NCBI GenBank assembly: GCA_947498845.1
Contig: CANMLX010000020.1
Location: 1-64,000 of the forward strand
Length of the DNA: 64,000 nucleotides
Direction: 5' to 3'
DNA from: an uncultured Flavobacteriaceae bacterium
GTDB lineage: Bacteria > Bacteroidota > Bacteroidia > Flavobacteriales > Flavobacteriaceae
Of this stretch, positions 35,238 through 45,723 are shown piece after piece. How positions within the stretch are numbered: the first letter of the stretch is position 1; every line of letters begins with the position of its first letter. Below the pieces are notes generated by a model, which searched no databases, was not told the DNA's origin, and saw only the letters and a program-made list of their open reading frames with translations. The position numbers were made by a program, and so were the translations under genes.

Positions 35238-36473
35238 CTATTTTTTAGCTACAATTTCTGCGATTTTGCAAATCACTTGCGTCGCACTTATCATACTTTC
35301 TACTGGAACATATTCATAACGTCCATGAAAATTATGCCCACCAGCAAAAATATTAGGGCACGGTAAGCCCATATAGCTTAGTTGTGAACCATCTGTACCA
35401 CCGCGAATGGCTTTTATAAGGGGCTTTATATCTAATTGCTTCATAGCTTCTTCTGCAATATCAACAATATGCATAACAGGTTCTATTTTTTCACGCATGT
35501 TGTAATATTGGTCTTTAATTTCGGTAAAAATAACTTCTCTACCATATTGCGAGTTTAATTCTTCGGTAAGTTTTTGCATCATGTCTTTTCTGGCTTCAAA
35601 ATGTTCTTTGTCATGATCTCTAATAATATATTGCAACGTAGTTTCTTCTACATTACCATGCATGTCATGTAAATGAAAGAAACCTTGATAACCCTCGGTA
35701 TGCTCGGGGGTTTCCATACGAGGTAATGAGTTTATAAACTCAGTCGCGATATGCATGGAATTCACCATTTTTCCTTTAGCATACCCTGGATGTACAATTT
35801 TGCCTTTTACGGTTATTTTAGCACTTGCGGCATTAAAATTTTCGTATTCCAATTCTCCTATCTGGCTCCCATCCATAGTATATGCCCAATGAGCACCAAA
35901 CTTCTCCACATCAAATTTATGAGCTCCTCTGCCTATTTCTTCATCTGGAGTAAAACCAACGCGTATTTTACCATGTTTTATTTCTGGATGCTGTATTAAA
36001 TATTCCATGGCCGATACAATCTCGCAAATTCCAGCTTTGTCATCGGCACCTAAAAGTGTTGTGCCATCTGTAGTGATTAAAGTTTGTCCTTTATAAAGTA
36101 ATAAATCTTCGAAGTAATTGGGAGATAATACCAATCCTTTTTCCTTATTTAACATAATATCATTCCCATCATAGTTTTCAATAATTTGAGGATTTACATT
36201 AGCGCCTGTAAAATCTGGTGAGGTGTCAAAATGTGAAATAAATCCTATAGTTGGAACATCATGAGCCACATTACTTGGTAATGTTGCCATAATGTAGGCG
36301 TTATTATCTATACTTACATCTTGCATCCCGATAGATTTGAGTTCTTCAACAAGTTTGTGAGCTAAATCCCATTGCTTCTTTGTACTTGGTGTGGTATTAG
36401 AATTAGGATCAGATTCAGTATCTATAGTCACGTAACTTACAAATCGTTTTATAATATGGTCTTTTGAAATCAT
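35238..36473 (-). CDS. pepT: peptidase T (tripeptide aminopeptidase)
   Basis: A 411-aa cytosolic M20B zinc aminopeptidase that releases the N-terminal residue from tripeptides. Metal and catalytic motifs are all present: [12 protein letters not shown] (His and Asp), [13 protein letters not shown] (bridging Asp), [12 protein letters not shown] (general base Glu pair), [19 protein letters not shown] and [12 protein letters not shown] with [13 protein letters not shown] near the end. Length is normal for PepT. It is divergent from pyrD and appears monocistronic. Confidence 0.95.
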   Translation of the reverse strand: MISKDHIIKRFVSYVTIDTESDPNSNTTPSTKKQWDLAHKLVEELKSIGMQDVSIDNNAYIMATLPSNVAHDVPTIGFISHFDTSPDFTGANVNPQIIENYDGNDIMLNKEKGLVLSPNYFEDLLLYKGQTLITTDGTTLLGADDKAGICEIVSAMEYLIQHPEIKHGKIRVGFTPDEEIGRGAHKFDVEKFGAHWAYTMDGSQIGELEYENFNAASAKITVKGKIVHPGYAKGKMVNSMHIATEFINSLPRMETPEHTEGYQGFFHLHDMHGNVEETTLQYIIRDHDKEHFEARKDMMQKLTEELNSQYGREVIFTEIKDQYYNMREKIEPVMHIVDIAEEAMKQLDIKPLIKAIRGGTDGSQLSYMGLPCPNIFAGGHNFHGRYEYVPVESMISATQVICKIAEIVAKK

Positions 36474-36591
36474 AGGAGAAAGGGTTTAAAGATCAAACTA
36501 ACTTTAAGGTTAGATTCATGACTCTAAAATTACGATTATTAATTTTTCTGAATTACGATTCTTTCAATTTTTTATTTACAGCATTTCAACT

Positions 36592-36599
36592 TATTTTTG
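36592..36599 (+). promoter_or_regulatory. pyrD promoter, -7 box TATTTTTG
   Basis: Fits TAnnTTTG, 14 bp before the ATG at 36613, so the leader is very short. No TTTG -33 box at the standard distance. Confidence 0.45.
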
Positions 36600-36612
36600 C
36601 ATAAAATTATTG

Positions 36613-37641
36613 ATGTATAAATTACTTCTTCGTCCATTATTCTTCTTAGCTGATCCAGAAAAAATCCATCACTTTACTTTTTCGTTAGTAAAAATCACAT
36701 CTAGAATACCAGGTTTAAAAAGTATCTACAGGAGTTTATATGTATTGGAGGATAAACGTTTAGAACGCAATATTTTTGGTCTTACTTTTAAAAACCCAGT
36801 TGGGCTTGCTGCAGGATTCGATAAAAATGCGGTTTTGTATAATGAACTGGCAAATTTTGGGTTTGGATTTATCGAAATAGGTACTGTAACACCCAAAGGG
36901 CAATCGGGAAATCCTAAAAAACGCTTATTTAGATTAAAAGAAGATCAAGGCATTATTAACCGTATGGGATTTAATAATGAAGGTTTGGATGCTGCTATAA
37001 TTAAACTTAAGAAAAATAAAGGGAAATTAATTATAGGCGGTAATATTGGAAAAAATACGGCTACTAAACCAGAGGACTATACTAAAGACTACCTAGCATG
37101 TTTTAATGCTTTACATCCTTATGTGGATTATTTTGTTCTTAATGTAAGCTGTCCTAATGTAAGTAGTCATGCTAAACTTAATGATAAAGATTATCTGGAA
37201 GAATTGATTGGCGAGGTACAAAAAGCAAATCTTACTTTTACAGCTCAAAAACCTATTCTTTTAAAGATAGCCCCAGATTTAAACGAAGGCCAGTTAGATG
37301 AAATTATTGCGCTTGTTAAAACAACAAATTTAGATGGTGTTATTGCCAGTAACACCTCGGTAGATCGAGATGGGTTAAAAACATCTAGAGCAACATTGGA
37401 AGCGATTGGTAATGGTGGATTGAGTGGGCAACCTATTAAAGAAAAAAGCACACAAACTATAAAATATTTATCAGAAAAAAGTGGAAAAGCCTTTCCTATA
37501 ATAGGTGTTGGTGGGATTCATTCTGCTAAAGATGCGCTTGAAAAAATTAATGCAGGAGCAGATTTGGTACAAATCTATACAGGTTTTATTTATGAAGGAC
37601 CAAGCCTTATAAAACAAATAAATAAAGCTTTATTGAAATAA
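36613..37641 (+). CDS. pyrD: quinone-dependent dihydroorotate dehydrogenase
   Basis: A 342-aa class 2 DHODH, the fourth step of pyrimidine synthesis, attached to the inner face of the membrane and passing electrons to quinone. The N-terminal amphipathic segment ([20 protein letters not shown]) is typical of class 2. FMN and substrate motifs: [32 protein letters not shown], the catalytic Ser in [10 protein letters not shown], and [15 protein letters not shown]. The start is ATG 36613; the TTG codon immediately before it is not needed. Confidence 0.95.
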   Translation: MYKLLLRPLFFLADPEKIHHFTFSLVKITSRIPGLKSIYRSLYVLEDKRLERNIFGLTFKNPVGLAAGFDKNAVLYNELANFGFGFIEIGTVTPKGQSGNPKKRLFRLKEDQGIINRMGFNNEGLDAAIIKLKKNKGKLIIGGNIGKNTATKPEDYTKDYLACFNALHPYVDYFVLNVSCPNVSSHAKLNDKDYLEELIGEVQKANLTFTAQKPILLKIAPDLNEGQLDEIIALVKTTNLDGVIASNTSVDRDGLKTSRATLEAIGNGGLSGQPIKEKSTQTIKYLSEKSGKAFPIIGVGGIHSAKDALEKINAGADLVQIYTGFIYEGPSLIKQINKALLK

Positions 37642-37654
37642 TTTAGCTAACAGG

Positions 37655-39661
37655 TTATTTAATAAAACGTGTAATACTTTCTGTTCTATCATCTTTATAT
37701 AAGGTTAATGCATAAGAGCCAGGAGGTAATATAGAAACATCTATTTGTTGGGCGCTGGAAGTTAGCCCTCCTCTTAAAAATACTTGACCTACCAGATTAG
37801 AAATCGTATAGTAGCTTTCTTGCGAATAATTAGTTGTCATCACATTTACCAAACCGTTTGTAACTGGGTTAGGAAATAGTTTTAATTTATTTTTTTTATC
37901 ATTATGGGAGGTGTTAGTTTTCAAGTCTTCAGGTTGTATAATTGTAGAAGTCGTGTTTTCACTAATACTAATAGCACCTATAGCAATATCTCCTAACCAT
38001 CCAGAACCTCTTATAGCTCTAAAGTGGATATTTATAGTTTCATCAAAATAAGATGACAAGTCTACTGTTTGAGCTATAAAATTATTATTTTGATTATTTT
38101 GTTGTTGCCCAATTAATGCAGGTGTTACATCATAAAAATAATTGTCTTTGGTTTCGATATCTATATGTAATTCTCCTATTTGGGCACCATACATATGGTA
38201 ATAGAATTCTAGTTGAGCACTTGATGCATTAACATTAATACAAGGAGAAACATAGTCTGCGATGTCTCCTATATTTGAACCAGAAGCTTCAGTATAGATA
38301 TAACTATTAGCGTTTTGAGTGTTAATTTTACTATCTGCCGAAGGCCCCGTTCCTTTAGACACCGTTTCTCCAGAATTTACTAACCAGTTAAATCCGTTTC
38401 CTGAGACATCAATAGCACTCCAGCCATTTGCACTTGCAAAATCAAAACTATCAAAATCTTCGTTTAGAGTAGTATCTTCTTGAGTTCCTACTTTAATAAT
38501 TTGAGAAAATGTTTTACTTATTGTATTAGAATTCGTTTTTACTGTTAAAGTGACATCGTAAATGCCCGTTGTATAGGTATGCGTTGGGTTTTGTATCGTA
38601 TAATCTATTATACTATCCCCATTAACATCCCATTCCCATGTTGTTGCCCCAGTACTTAAATCTTTAAAGTTAACTGTTAATGAGTTTCCACATTCTTGAT
38701 ACGCATCAGCAATAAAATTAACATGTTGAGATGGACATGCTAAATAACTTCTGGCCGATTTGTAAAATGCGTAGATGCGTGCTAATTGCTGAGGTGAAAA
38801 GTGAGATTTACATGTAGCTCTAGAGTAAGACATAATGTTTTGTACATCTGGAGCGTATATGTCTCCATTAGCATCAGTTAAATGCCCCTTATATGTACAA
38901 TCACTGGATATGTTTTGAGGGCTTAATCCTGGATCTGCAGGTGTATCACAAATAGAATCGCCATTTGTATCGCAATTATAACCATTAACTAATTCTGTAG
39001 TGAGTTTATTATTATCAGGACCATGTGTATGTAATAATGAGAAAAAGTGACCTACCTCATGCGCAAAAGATGTACCATTTGTAGCGCATTTATTTTTCAT
39101 TACAATAACATCTTTAGATACACCAAACGTATTGGAGTAGCCGCATAAACTATTACCTTCTGAAACTTCTACATAATTGGTGAAGTAAATATTAATAACA
39201 CCAGGTACATAGTGCGCATTTGTGAGATTATTTTCTTCACTTTTTTTAAAATGATAATAGTAATCATCATTGTCTATATAATTAATACCATCACAAAGAA
39301 AAAACGACATAAACGCATCGGCGTAAAGCGTGTTTAAATCTGCGATAGCAGCATCTAAATCTTGAGTGTTTAATCCGCCATTACCATTTGTGGGTCTTAT
39401 AATGTGGGCTTTAACAGGAATAGAGTTTAAAGCAATTGGTGCAGATTTATTAGGGTTGGCTTTACGTGTTTTTGTAATGAGGTTAGCAAATTCATTTTCA
39501 TAATGCTTTATTTGCGTTTTATAACCAGATACATAGAGAAGCGATTCATCTGTAATTTTTGTGCCACAAGAATCATGAAATGTATCTTGAGCTTTACTAT
39601 TTATTACAAACAATAAAAAAAACGCTAAAAAAAGAGAGTTTATTTTTAGATTAAGTTTCAT
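37655..39661 (-). CDS. M43 family metalloprotease with PKD and T9SS domains
   Basis: A 668-aa secreted protease of the pappalysin (M43) family. The start at 39661 (MKLNLKINSLFLAFFLL) gives a clean signal peptide ending NSKAQ. The zinc site is HEVGHFFSLLH within a metzincin domain that also has NIMSYSRATCKSHF for the Met-turn. A PKD domain follows (WEWDVNGDSIIDYTIQNPTH), then a jelly-roll domain (about 400-570) and a T9SS sorting domain (LKLFPNPVTNGLVNV, ending SITRFIK). Substrates are unknown; family members degrade extracellular protein. Ser replaces the usual Gly in the middle of the zinc motif. Confidence 0.9.
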   Translation of the reverse strand: MKLNLKINSLFLAFFLLFVINSKAQDTFHDSCGTKITDESLLYVSGYKTQIKHYENEFANLITKTRKANPNKSAPIALNSIPVKAHIIRPTNGNGGLNTQDLDAAIADLNTLYADAFMSFFLCDGINYIDNDDYYYHFKKSEENNLTNAHYVPGVINIYFTNYVEVSEGNSLCGYSNTFGVSKDVIVMKNKCATNGTSFAHEVGHFFSLLHTHGPDNNKLTTELVNGYNCDTNGDSICDTPADPGLSPQNISSDCTYKGHLTDANGDIYAPDVQNIMSYSRATCKSHFSPQQLARIYAFYKSARSYLACPSQHVNFIADAYQECGNSLTVNFKDLSTGATTWEWDVNGDSIIDYTIQNPTHTYTTGIYDVTLTVKTNSNTISKTFSQIIKVGTQEDTTLNEDFDSFDFASANGWSAIDVSGNGFNWLVNSGETVSKGTGPSADSKINTQNANSYIYTEASGSNIGDIADYVSPCINVNASSAQLEFYYHMYGAQIGELHIDIETKDNYFYDVTPALIGQQQNNQNNNFIAQTVDLSSYFDETINIHFRAIRGSGWLGDIAIGAISISENTTSTIIQPEDLKTNTSHNDKKNKLKLFPNPVTNGLVNVMTTNYSQESYYTISNLVGQVFLRGGLTSSAQQIDVSILPPGSYALTLYKDDRTESITRFIK

Positions 39662-39754
39662 GAGGGGCAATTTACTTGCTCCAAATGTACCTCTATGTAC
39701 ATTGCTAATGTAAAAAAAACGTTAAGCGCCTTAATTTTTTCGTTAATGTGAGAT

Positions 39755-40678
39755 TTATTTGATCATTAACTTTTTAGTATATGAAACGCCATCAATAGTA
39801 TTTAGCTTTAATAAGTAAATTCCTGATTTTAAATTTGATACGTTAATATCTAAAGAAGGGGCATTACTTTTAATTGAAATAGACTGACTCAATTTTCCTA
39901 AAACATTAAAGATTTCAATGCTTTTTAAGCCTGTGTTTTCTATGTTAGAAATTAATAGTTTGTCCTTTACTGGATTAGGAAATATTTTTATGTTTGATAA
40001 CTTAGAGACATCATCTTTGGTACTTAAAACAGATTGCAATGTAATTTCAACTTGAGCAACTTTTTCGCTATTAAATGGTGCGACACCTTGAATGGTGCTT
40101 ATAACACCTACAGGATTTGTGTCTGGATTAGTAAGCATGTAAGTTGTTCCTTCTTCAGTACCAGCATCGTAAGGAAATAAATCTACTGTAATAGAGTTTT
40201 TCCATCCACCAGCATCTCTTAAGTTTAAACCATTTATCCCAATAAACCAATCTGGGCTGGGAGCTATCATAGAAAGCATAGTTAGTAAAGGGAAATCTTC
40301 ACTAATTTCGATACCATTGTATTGTATCGTATTACCAGAAGAGAGAAATAAATCACCAGCATTAATAAATTGTTGAGCATTATTAGCATTAAAAGCATTT
40401 AGGTAATCATTACTTTGAAATGTAGAAACGTTTCCCAATTCGGCGATCAACTCTACTCCAGCACTAGCAGTAACTCCCATTTCAAAGAATGTTACACTAG
40501 TATTATGATTTGTTATTGCTAAATCGGACCAATGCGCATTACTAGGTAAGCTTGAACCTCCATTGTGATCGGTCGAATTCCAGAAATTTGTAAAAGTAAT
40601 GTTGTAAGTCGCAGTAGTCTGGCTATACCCCATGGTATAGAATATTAAAGCTAATAATGATAACGTAATTTTTTGCAT
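39755..40678 (-). CDS. spondin-domain protein with T9SS signal
   Basis: A 307-aa exported protein: signal peptide (1-19, ending GYSQ), a spondin N-like domain (about 22-215: YNITFTNFWNSTDHNGGS, LPSNAHWSDLAITNHN, PSPDWFIGINGLNL), then a T9SS type A sorting domain (KIFPNPVKDKLLI, ending SYTKKLMIK). The spondin domain is best known from animal matrix proteins; in bacteria its role is probably adhesion or carbohydrate binding. It lies just upstream of the M43 protease gene on the same strand, about 95 bp apart. Confidence 0.87.
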   Translation of the reverse strand: MQKITLSLLALIFYTMGYSQTTATYNITFTNFWNSTDHNGGSSLPSNAHWSDLAITNHNTSVTFFEMGVTASAGVELIAELGNVSTFQSNDYLNAFNANNAQQFINAGDLFLSSGNTIQYNGIEISEDFPLLTMLSMIAPSPDWFIGINGLNLRDAGGWKNSITVDLFPYDAGTEEGTTYMLTNPDTNPVGVISTIQGVAPFNSEKVAQVEITLQSVLSTKDDVSKLSNIKIFPNPVKDKLLISNIENTGLKSIEIFNVLGKLSQSISIKSNAPSLDINVSNLKSGIYLLKLNTIDGVSYTKKLMIK

Positions 40679-40785
40679 TACAATTTATTTTATATGATAT
40701 AGATTAACCATATATACGTCGATAATTGCTGTATAGTCTTTCATTCATAAAAATAATAGTATTTTTATCCACCTTAAAAATTAAA

Positions 40786-41649
40786 ATGGCTCAACCAGTT
40801 AAAATTATTGAATGTCCTCGTGATGCTATGCAAGGGATTAAGCAATTTATCCCTACCGAAAAAAAGGTGCAATACATTCAGTCATTACTTAGAATTGGGT
40901 TTCATACTATTGATTTTGGAAGTTTTGTATCGCCTAAAGCCATTCCTCAAATGGCAGATACTGCCAATGTACTATCCCAATTAGATTTGAGTAATACAAC
41001 AAGCAAACTATTAGCTATTGTAGCCAATATAAGAGGCGCTACCGATGCCTGTAAGCATAAAGAAATAGACTATTTGGGGTATCCGTTTTCTATTTCAGAG
41101 AACTTCCAAATGCGAAATACACATAAAACCATTACGCAATCGGTTGATATACTTTTAGATATATTAGATATCGCCTACACATCTGGAAAAGAAGTGGTTG
41201 TTTATATTTCTATGGGGTTTGGAAATCCTTATGGAGACCCTTGGAATGTAGATATTGTAGGGGAGTGGACCGAAAAATTAGCTAATATGGGGGTTAAGAT
41301 ATTATCATTAAGCGATACAGTGGGGTCTTCTACACCAGAAAGTATAGATTATTTGTTTTCTAATTTAATTCCATTATATCCAGATATTGAGTTTGGAGCG
41401 CACTTGCATACAACACCAACATCTTGGTTTGAAAAAGTGGATGCCGCTTTTAATGCTGGGTGTAACAGGTTTGATGGCGCCATACAGGGTTTTGGAGGGT
41501 GTCCTATGGCTAAAGATGAATTAACGGGCAATATGCCAACAGAAAAACTATTATCTTACTTTACTTCTAAACACTATAATAACTTAAATGCTATGCGTTT
41601 TGAAAGTGCCTATAATGAGGCTTCCAAGATTTTTAAGTATTATCATTAG
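40786..41649 (+). CDS. hydroxymethylglutaryl-CoA lyase
   Basis: A 287-aa TIM-barrel lyase cleaving HMG-CoA to acetyl-CoA and acetoacetate in leucine catabolism. Motifs: IIECPRDAMQGIKQFIPT (catalytic Arg and Asp), DFGSFVSPKAIPQMADT, SLSDTVGSSTPE, FGAHLHTT (metal His pair) and the signature CNRFDGAIQGFGGCPMA with the catalytic Cys in GGCPMA. I start at 40786 (MAQPVKII); the longer frame from 40726 adds a non-homologous segment that covers the promoter. Confidence 0.93.
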   Translation: MAQPVKIIECPRDAMQGIKQFIPTEKKVQYIQSLLRIGFHTIDFGSFVSPKAIPQMADTANVLSQLDLSNTTSKLLAIVANIRGATDACKHKEIDYLGYPFSISENFQMRNTHKTITQSVDILLDILDIAYTSGKEVVVYISMGFGNPYGDPWNVDIVGEWTEKLANMGVKILSLSDTVGSSTPESIDYLFSNLIPLYPDIEFGAHLHTTPTSWFEKVDAAFNAGCNRFDGAIQGFGGCPMAKDELTGNMPTEKLLSYFTSKHYNNLNAMRFESAYNEASKIFKYYH

Positions 41650-41725
41650 TTATTTATGTTACCCAAGTGTTAAATTTTGTTCTTTAATTCCTTTTAAAAC
41701 AGAACATTACATGTGCTTATTTTTC

Positions 41726-41782
41726 TTTATTTAAATTTAATCTAAATAAAATTTGTAAAAGTATAAATGAGTTTTATATTTG
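41726..41782 (+). promoter_or_regulatory. iron-operon promoter with overlapping operator
   Basis: TTTG at 41752-41755 and TATATTTG at 41775-41782 are 19 bp apart, an exact match to the Bacteroidota sigma consensus. Just upstream, arms TTTATTTA (41726-41733) and TAAATAAA (41743-41750) form a perfect 8-bp inverted repeat with a 9-bp AT spacer. It abuts the -33 box, where a repressor such as a Fur-family protein would block polymerase. The regulator is not identified in the window. Confidence 0.65.
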
Positions 41783-41830
41783 CAGTCTCAATCTAATATA
41801 TTATTTATAATAAGTCTAAATAAAATTAAA

Positions 41831-43141
41831 ATGAAGAGAATTGCATTAAGCCTTTTTGTAATAGGTGCATTGTTTCAATCATGTTCAAGTGATGATGATA
41901 ATAATGATGGAGGTGGTAATTCAGGAGGCGACGACCCTGTAGTAGTTACACCTAGTTTAAGTGAAGTGATCACTGGAGATGATTTCACAAGAGCAGATAA
42001 TGGAGCATACAATAACGATTACATAGATAACTATTCTAGTCTTTTTACCAGAGATGGTAACTCTACAGTAAGCTTTAGTGGACAAACTACACGTTTAAAG
42101 CAAGCTAAAGAGATAGGAGGTAACTTAAAGACTCAAACGTCTGTAGCAGATATACAATTAAAGTTTGAGGGACAAGAAGTGAATGGCGAATTACAAAGTG
42201 CTGGTTTTTCGGATACTTCTTTAAATGGAACTACAAAAGTTGTAAGACCAAAAACATCTTCATCAATAGGATTGTTTGATAAAACAAATGGATCTGGTCA
42301 AGGCGCTACTAACGTAGGTGTTATTGATGGATTTATCACTGCTCATCAAGAGGTATTGGATAGCTGGTCTACTCCAGCTGAAGAAGGTCAAGCAGGAACA
42401 TTCTTAGATGCAGATGGAGCTACAAGATATGTGTCGGCTAAAGGATTTGAGTTAGATCAATTATTTACTAAATCTTTAGCAGGAGCATTAGCTTACGATC
42501 AAGCTGTAAATCACTATCTAAACAGATTAGATGATGAGAATAATGGAAGCAACGATTACAGAACAGCTAATGATGCAGGAACTGTAAAAGAAGGTAAAGA
42601 TTATACAACTATGGAGCATCATTGGGATGAGGCTTTTGGATACATTTATGGTAACATTACTGGTCAAAACTTAATATACAAGTATATCGATAACGTAGAT
42701 GGTTTATCAAAATTCACAGGTGTTGAAAAAGAAATTTTAGAAGCTTTTGTTAAAGGGCGTATCGCAATTACAGGCAAAGATTATACAGCAAGAGATGCTC
42801 AAATAGCCGTTTTACGTGAAAAATTAGGTTTAGTTATTGCTGTAAGAGCGGTTCACTATCTACGTAGTAGTGTTTTAATTATAGACGATGCAACTAAGAA
42901 TAGAGAAGATGCTTTTCATGATCTTTGTGAAGGGTATGGATTTGTAAATAGTTTACGTTACATAGTTAAGGCAGATGGAACAGCTTACTTTACAGATGCT
43001 GAAGTAGATGGTTTCTTAGCAATTTTGAATGAAGATAAAGGGTTATGGTCTATAACGTCTAACGAATTAAATGATATGGCAGATGCTATTGCAGCAAAAA
43101 GTGTTGGCGGAACATCATGGACTGTTGAGGATGTTAAGTAA
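41831..43141 (+). CDS. DUF4856 lipoprotein
   Basis: A 436-aa lipoprotein beginning MKRIALSLFVIGALFQSCSS (lipobox FQSC), followed by an Asp/Gly-rich linker. The start is 41831; the frame from 41780 runs through the promoter. The folded part (about 50-436) is helical and contains TTMEHHWDEAFGYIYGNI and RAVHYLRSSVLIIDD, matching DUF4856. These proteins are found with imelysin-type proteins in Bacteroidota and are thought to act in metal binding at the cell surface, but no activity has been shown to my knowledge. It is the first gene of a four-gene cluster with an imelysin-like lipoprotein, an HTTM protein and a FecA-like receptor. Confidence 0.85.
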   Translation: MKRIALSLFVIGALFQSCSSDDDNNDGGGNSGGDDPVVVTPSLSEVITGDDFTRADNGAYNNDYIDNYSSLFTRDGNSTVSFSGQTTRLKQAKEIGGNLKTQTSVADIQLKFEGQEVNGELQSAGFSDTSLNGTTKVVRPKTSSSIGLFDKTNGSGQGATNVGVIDGFITAHQEVLDSWSTPAEEGQAGTFLDADGATRYVSAKGFELDQLFTKSLAGALAYDQAVNHYLNRLDDENNGSNDYRTANDAGTVKEGKDYTTMEHHWDEAFGYIYGNITGQNLIYKYIDNVDGLSKFTGVEKEILEAFVKGRIAITGKDYTARDAQIAVLREKLGLVIAVRAVHYLRSSVLIIDDATKNREDAFHDLCEGYGFVNSLRYIVKADGTAYFTDAEVDGFLAILNEDKGLWSITSNELNDMADAIAAKSVGGTSWTVEDVK

Positions 43142-43170
43142 TAAATATGAGCACATATTCTAAATATTAA

Positions 43171-43215
43171 TATAAGAGGGATTGCTTATGCAATCTCTTT
43201 TTGTGTTTATATTTG
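43171..43215 (+). promoter_or_regulatory. attenuator-like hairpin and internal promoter
   Basis: GATTGC-TTAT-GCAATC (43180-43195), extended by AGAG / CTCT with a bulge and followed by TCTTTTT, resembles an intrinsic terminator after the DUF4856 gene. TATATTTG at 43208-43215 fits the -7 box and sits 20 bp before the imelysin ATG. Together they could lower read-through while giving the later genes their own start. Confidence 0.5.
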
Positions 43216-43235
43216 CGTGAAAAAAATATAATTCT

Positions 43236-44369
43236 ATGAAAAAAATAATTTATATACTTCCTGTAATCGGATTCCTGTTGGTTTTAGCTTGTTCATCCAA
43301 TGATGACTCTTCAGGAGGAGAAGGAGATAATAAAGACGATTTTAATAGAGCAGAGTTAACAGCAAGCTGGGTGAATAACTTAGTGTTACCCGCAGTCAAT
43401 GATTTAAAGTCTAAATTAGGGAGTTTAAGCACATCTGTAAATACATTTACAGCCTCTCCAGATACTGATGGCTTATCTAAAGTTAGGTTAGATTTATTTG
43501 AAGCAGCTAAAGTATGGCAGCATGTGGAGATGTTTTTCTTTAAGTCTAGTTACGCTTTTGATATGTATACGTATCCAACAAAACCAGATAAAATATTAGA
43601 AAATATAAATAGTGATATAGAGCTTAACCTTGACAGAAGTGTATTGAACGAGACTCAAGGCTTACCAGCAATAGATTATTTAGTAAATGGTTTAGAAGTG
43701 TCTGATACTGAAATTATAACTAAATACCAAGACGCTAAATATGCATCGTATCTAAAAACACTTGCCGATAGAATGGTAACATTAACCAATACAGCAATTA
43801 GTGATTTTGAGTCTGCTAAAGCTACAAATATTGCTAGTGTGGGTGATGAGAAAACCTCTTATTTTAGTATCCAATTAAACGATTATGTAGAATATACAGA
43901 ACAATCTTTTAGGGAAAAAAAGATCGCTACACCTTCGGGAACGCGAAATAGAGACCCAAGGTTTACAGTTGCACCTAGTCCAGATGTTGTTGAATCACTT
44001 TATAGTCCTAACAATTCAAAAGCATTATATCTTGAAGCCTATGATGCCATTCAGGATTTTTATTACGGAAGAAGTTATTCAAATGATTCAAATACCATAG
44101 GTTTACAAGACTATTTACAGTTTTTAAAAGCAACTATTATGGTAGATGGTAAGGATATTAAGTTAGACGATTATATTCAACAAATATTCGCAAACATAGA
44201 TACAGCTAATACCAATATCACAGCTAATTTTTATGATCAAACACAAGACTATAACACAAATTTTGATGCTGTGTTTGATGCCATTCAGGAATTTGTAATT
44301 GCCATTAAATCTAATGTTTTAGATGTCTTTAATTTAACTATTGATTTTATTGACAGTGATGGTGACTAA
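43236..44369 (+). CDS. imelysin-like lipoprotein
   Basis: A 377-aa lipoprotein starting MKKIIYILPVIGFLLVLACSS with lipobox VLAC. The body is an all-helical imelysin/EfeO-type (M75) domain: LTASWVNNLVLPAVNDLKSKL at the start, KVWQHVEMFFF in the first bundle. Family members bind iron at a GxHxxE motif. Here the equivalent reads GLPAIDYLVNG, so His is Pro and Glu is Asp, and metal would have to be bound differently. It is probably periplasm- or surface-exposed and works with the receptor three genes on. It overlaps the HTTM gene by 11 bp. Confidence 0.85.
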   Translation: MKKIIYILPVIGFLLVLACSSNDDSSGGEGDNKDDFNRAELTASWVNNLVLPAVNDLKSKLGSLSTSVNTFTASPDTDGLSKVRLDLFEAAKVWQHVEMFFFKSSYAFDMYTYPTKPDKILENINSDIELNLDRSVLNETQGLPAIDYLVNGLEVSDTEIITKYQDAKYASYLKTLADRMVTLTNTAISDFESAKATNIASVGDEKTSYFSIQLNDYVEYTEQSFREKKIATPSGTRNRDPRFTVAPSPDVVESLYSPNNSKALYLEAYDAIQDFYYGRSYSNDSNTIGLQDYLQFLKATIMVDGKDIKLDDYIQQIFANIDTANTNITANFYDQTQDYNTNFDAVFDAIQEFVIAIKSNVLDVFNLTIDFIDSDGD

Positions 44370-45723
44370 TGAACACATTAATTATTATCTAAATAAAAAA
44401 ACAAAGGCGGCATCACTTGCCGCTTTTCGTATTTTGTTTGGTATGTTAATGCTTGTTAGTCTTATAAGATTTTTATCCAAAGGGTGGGTTGCAAAGTTTT
44501 ATATAGCACCCAATTTTCATTTTAAATATTATGGATTTTCTTGGGTAGTGACCTGGGGGGGATATACTTATATTTTATTTGCTATAGCTATAATCGCTTG
44601 TTTAGGTATTGTTTTAGGATTAAAATATAGACTGTCCATAATACTATTTTTTTTATCGTTTACCTATATAGAATTAATAGATAAAACCACATATTTAAAT
44701 CATTACTACTTTATTAGTATATTGAGTTTTTTGTTATGCTTTTTACCATTAAATGCAACTTTTTCGTTAGATGCCTACAAGAAACAACAATCCTATTATT
44801 ACGTGCCTTCCTGGACAGTAGATAGTATTAAAGTACTACTGGGGATTGTATATTTTTATGCAGGGTTAGCTAAATTGAATTCCGATTGGTTATACAGAGC
44901 TATGCCTTTAAAAATATGGCTGTCCTCTAAAACAAGCTTTCCTGTTATAGGTAAGTTTATGAATGATTCTTGGTTTCATTACACCATGAGCTGGAGTGGT
45001 GCTATTTATGATTTAACCATTCCTTTTCTTCTTTACATTAATAAAACAAGGCTATTTGCATTTGTAGCTGTAGTTATATTTCATGTGTTTACACGTATAC
45101 TTTTCAATATAGGGATGTTCCCTTATATTATGATATGTGTTACACTCATATTTTTTAGTAGTGAGTTTCACGAAAAATTTTTAAGAACCATCTCTAGAGT
45201 ATTCAATATAAAGAGCAAACTTAAAAAGCTTAAAGAGGTTTATCGATCAAAATATGATAAAAGTGTTCTAGCGCTAGTAGCGCTTTTTATTGCAATACAA
45301 TTAGTTTTTCCTTTTCGCTATTTATTATATCCAGGAGAATTGTTTTGGACAGAAGAAGGCTACCGCTTCTCATGGCGTGTTATGTTGATAGAAAAAGCTG
45401 GCTATACTACATTTAGAATTATTAATTACGATACAGGCAATAGTTTTATAGTGAATAACGATGATTTTTTAACCGCTTTTCAAAACAAACAAATGACAAC
45501 TCAACCAGACTTTATAGTAGAGTATGCACACTATCTGGGAGCGCATTATAAAAAGGAATTAAAATGTGAAAATATTGGTATTTTTGCCGAAGGTTATATT
45601 TCTCTTAATGGAAGATTAAGTAAGCCATTTATAGATCCCAATATAGATTTATTAAAAGTAAAAGATAATTTTAAACACAAGCGTTGGATACTGCCATTTG
45701 AAGATGAAATTAAAGGTTTATAG
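44359..45723 (+). CDS. HTTM domain membrane protein
   Basis: A 454-aa integral membrane protein of the HTTM family, related in fold to vitamin K-dependent gamma-glutamyl carboxylase. Several membrane helices span about 20-300 (for example LAAFRILFGMLMLVSLIRFL, YILFAIAIIACLGIVLGL). The HTTM signature regions VAKFYIAPNFHFKYYGFSW and YFYAGLAKLNSDWLYRAMPL are present. The C-terminal 150 residues are soluble. The start is ATG 44359, overlapping the imelysin gene by 11 bp. It ends inside the start of the receptor gene. A role in modifying or assisting the uptake system is possible but unproven. Confidence 0.85.
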   Translation: MVTNEHINYYLNKKTKAASLAAFRILFGMLMLVSLIRFLSKGWVAKFYIAPNFHFKYYGFSWVVTWGGYTYILFAIAIIACLGIVLGLKYRLSIILFFLSFTYIELIDKTTYLNHYYFISILSFLLCFLPLNATFSLDAYKKQQSYYYVPSWTVDSIKVLLGIVYFYAGLAKLNSDWLYRAMPLKIWLSSKTSFPVIGKFMNDSWFHYTMSWSGAIYDLTIPFLLYINKTRLFAFVAVVIFHVFTRILFNIGMFPYIMICVTLIFFSSEFHEKFLRTISRVFNIKSKLKKLKEVYRSKYDKSVLALVALFIAIQLVFPFRYLLYPGELFWTEEGYRFSWRVMLIEKAGYTTFRIINYDTGNSFIVNNDDFLTAFQNKQMTTQPDFIVEYAHYLGAHYKKELKCENIGIFAEGYISLNGRLSKPFIDPNIDLLKVKDNFKHKRWILPFEDEIKGL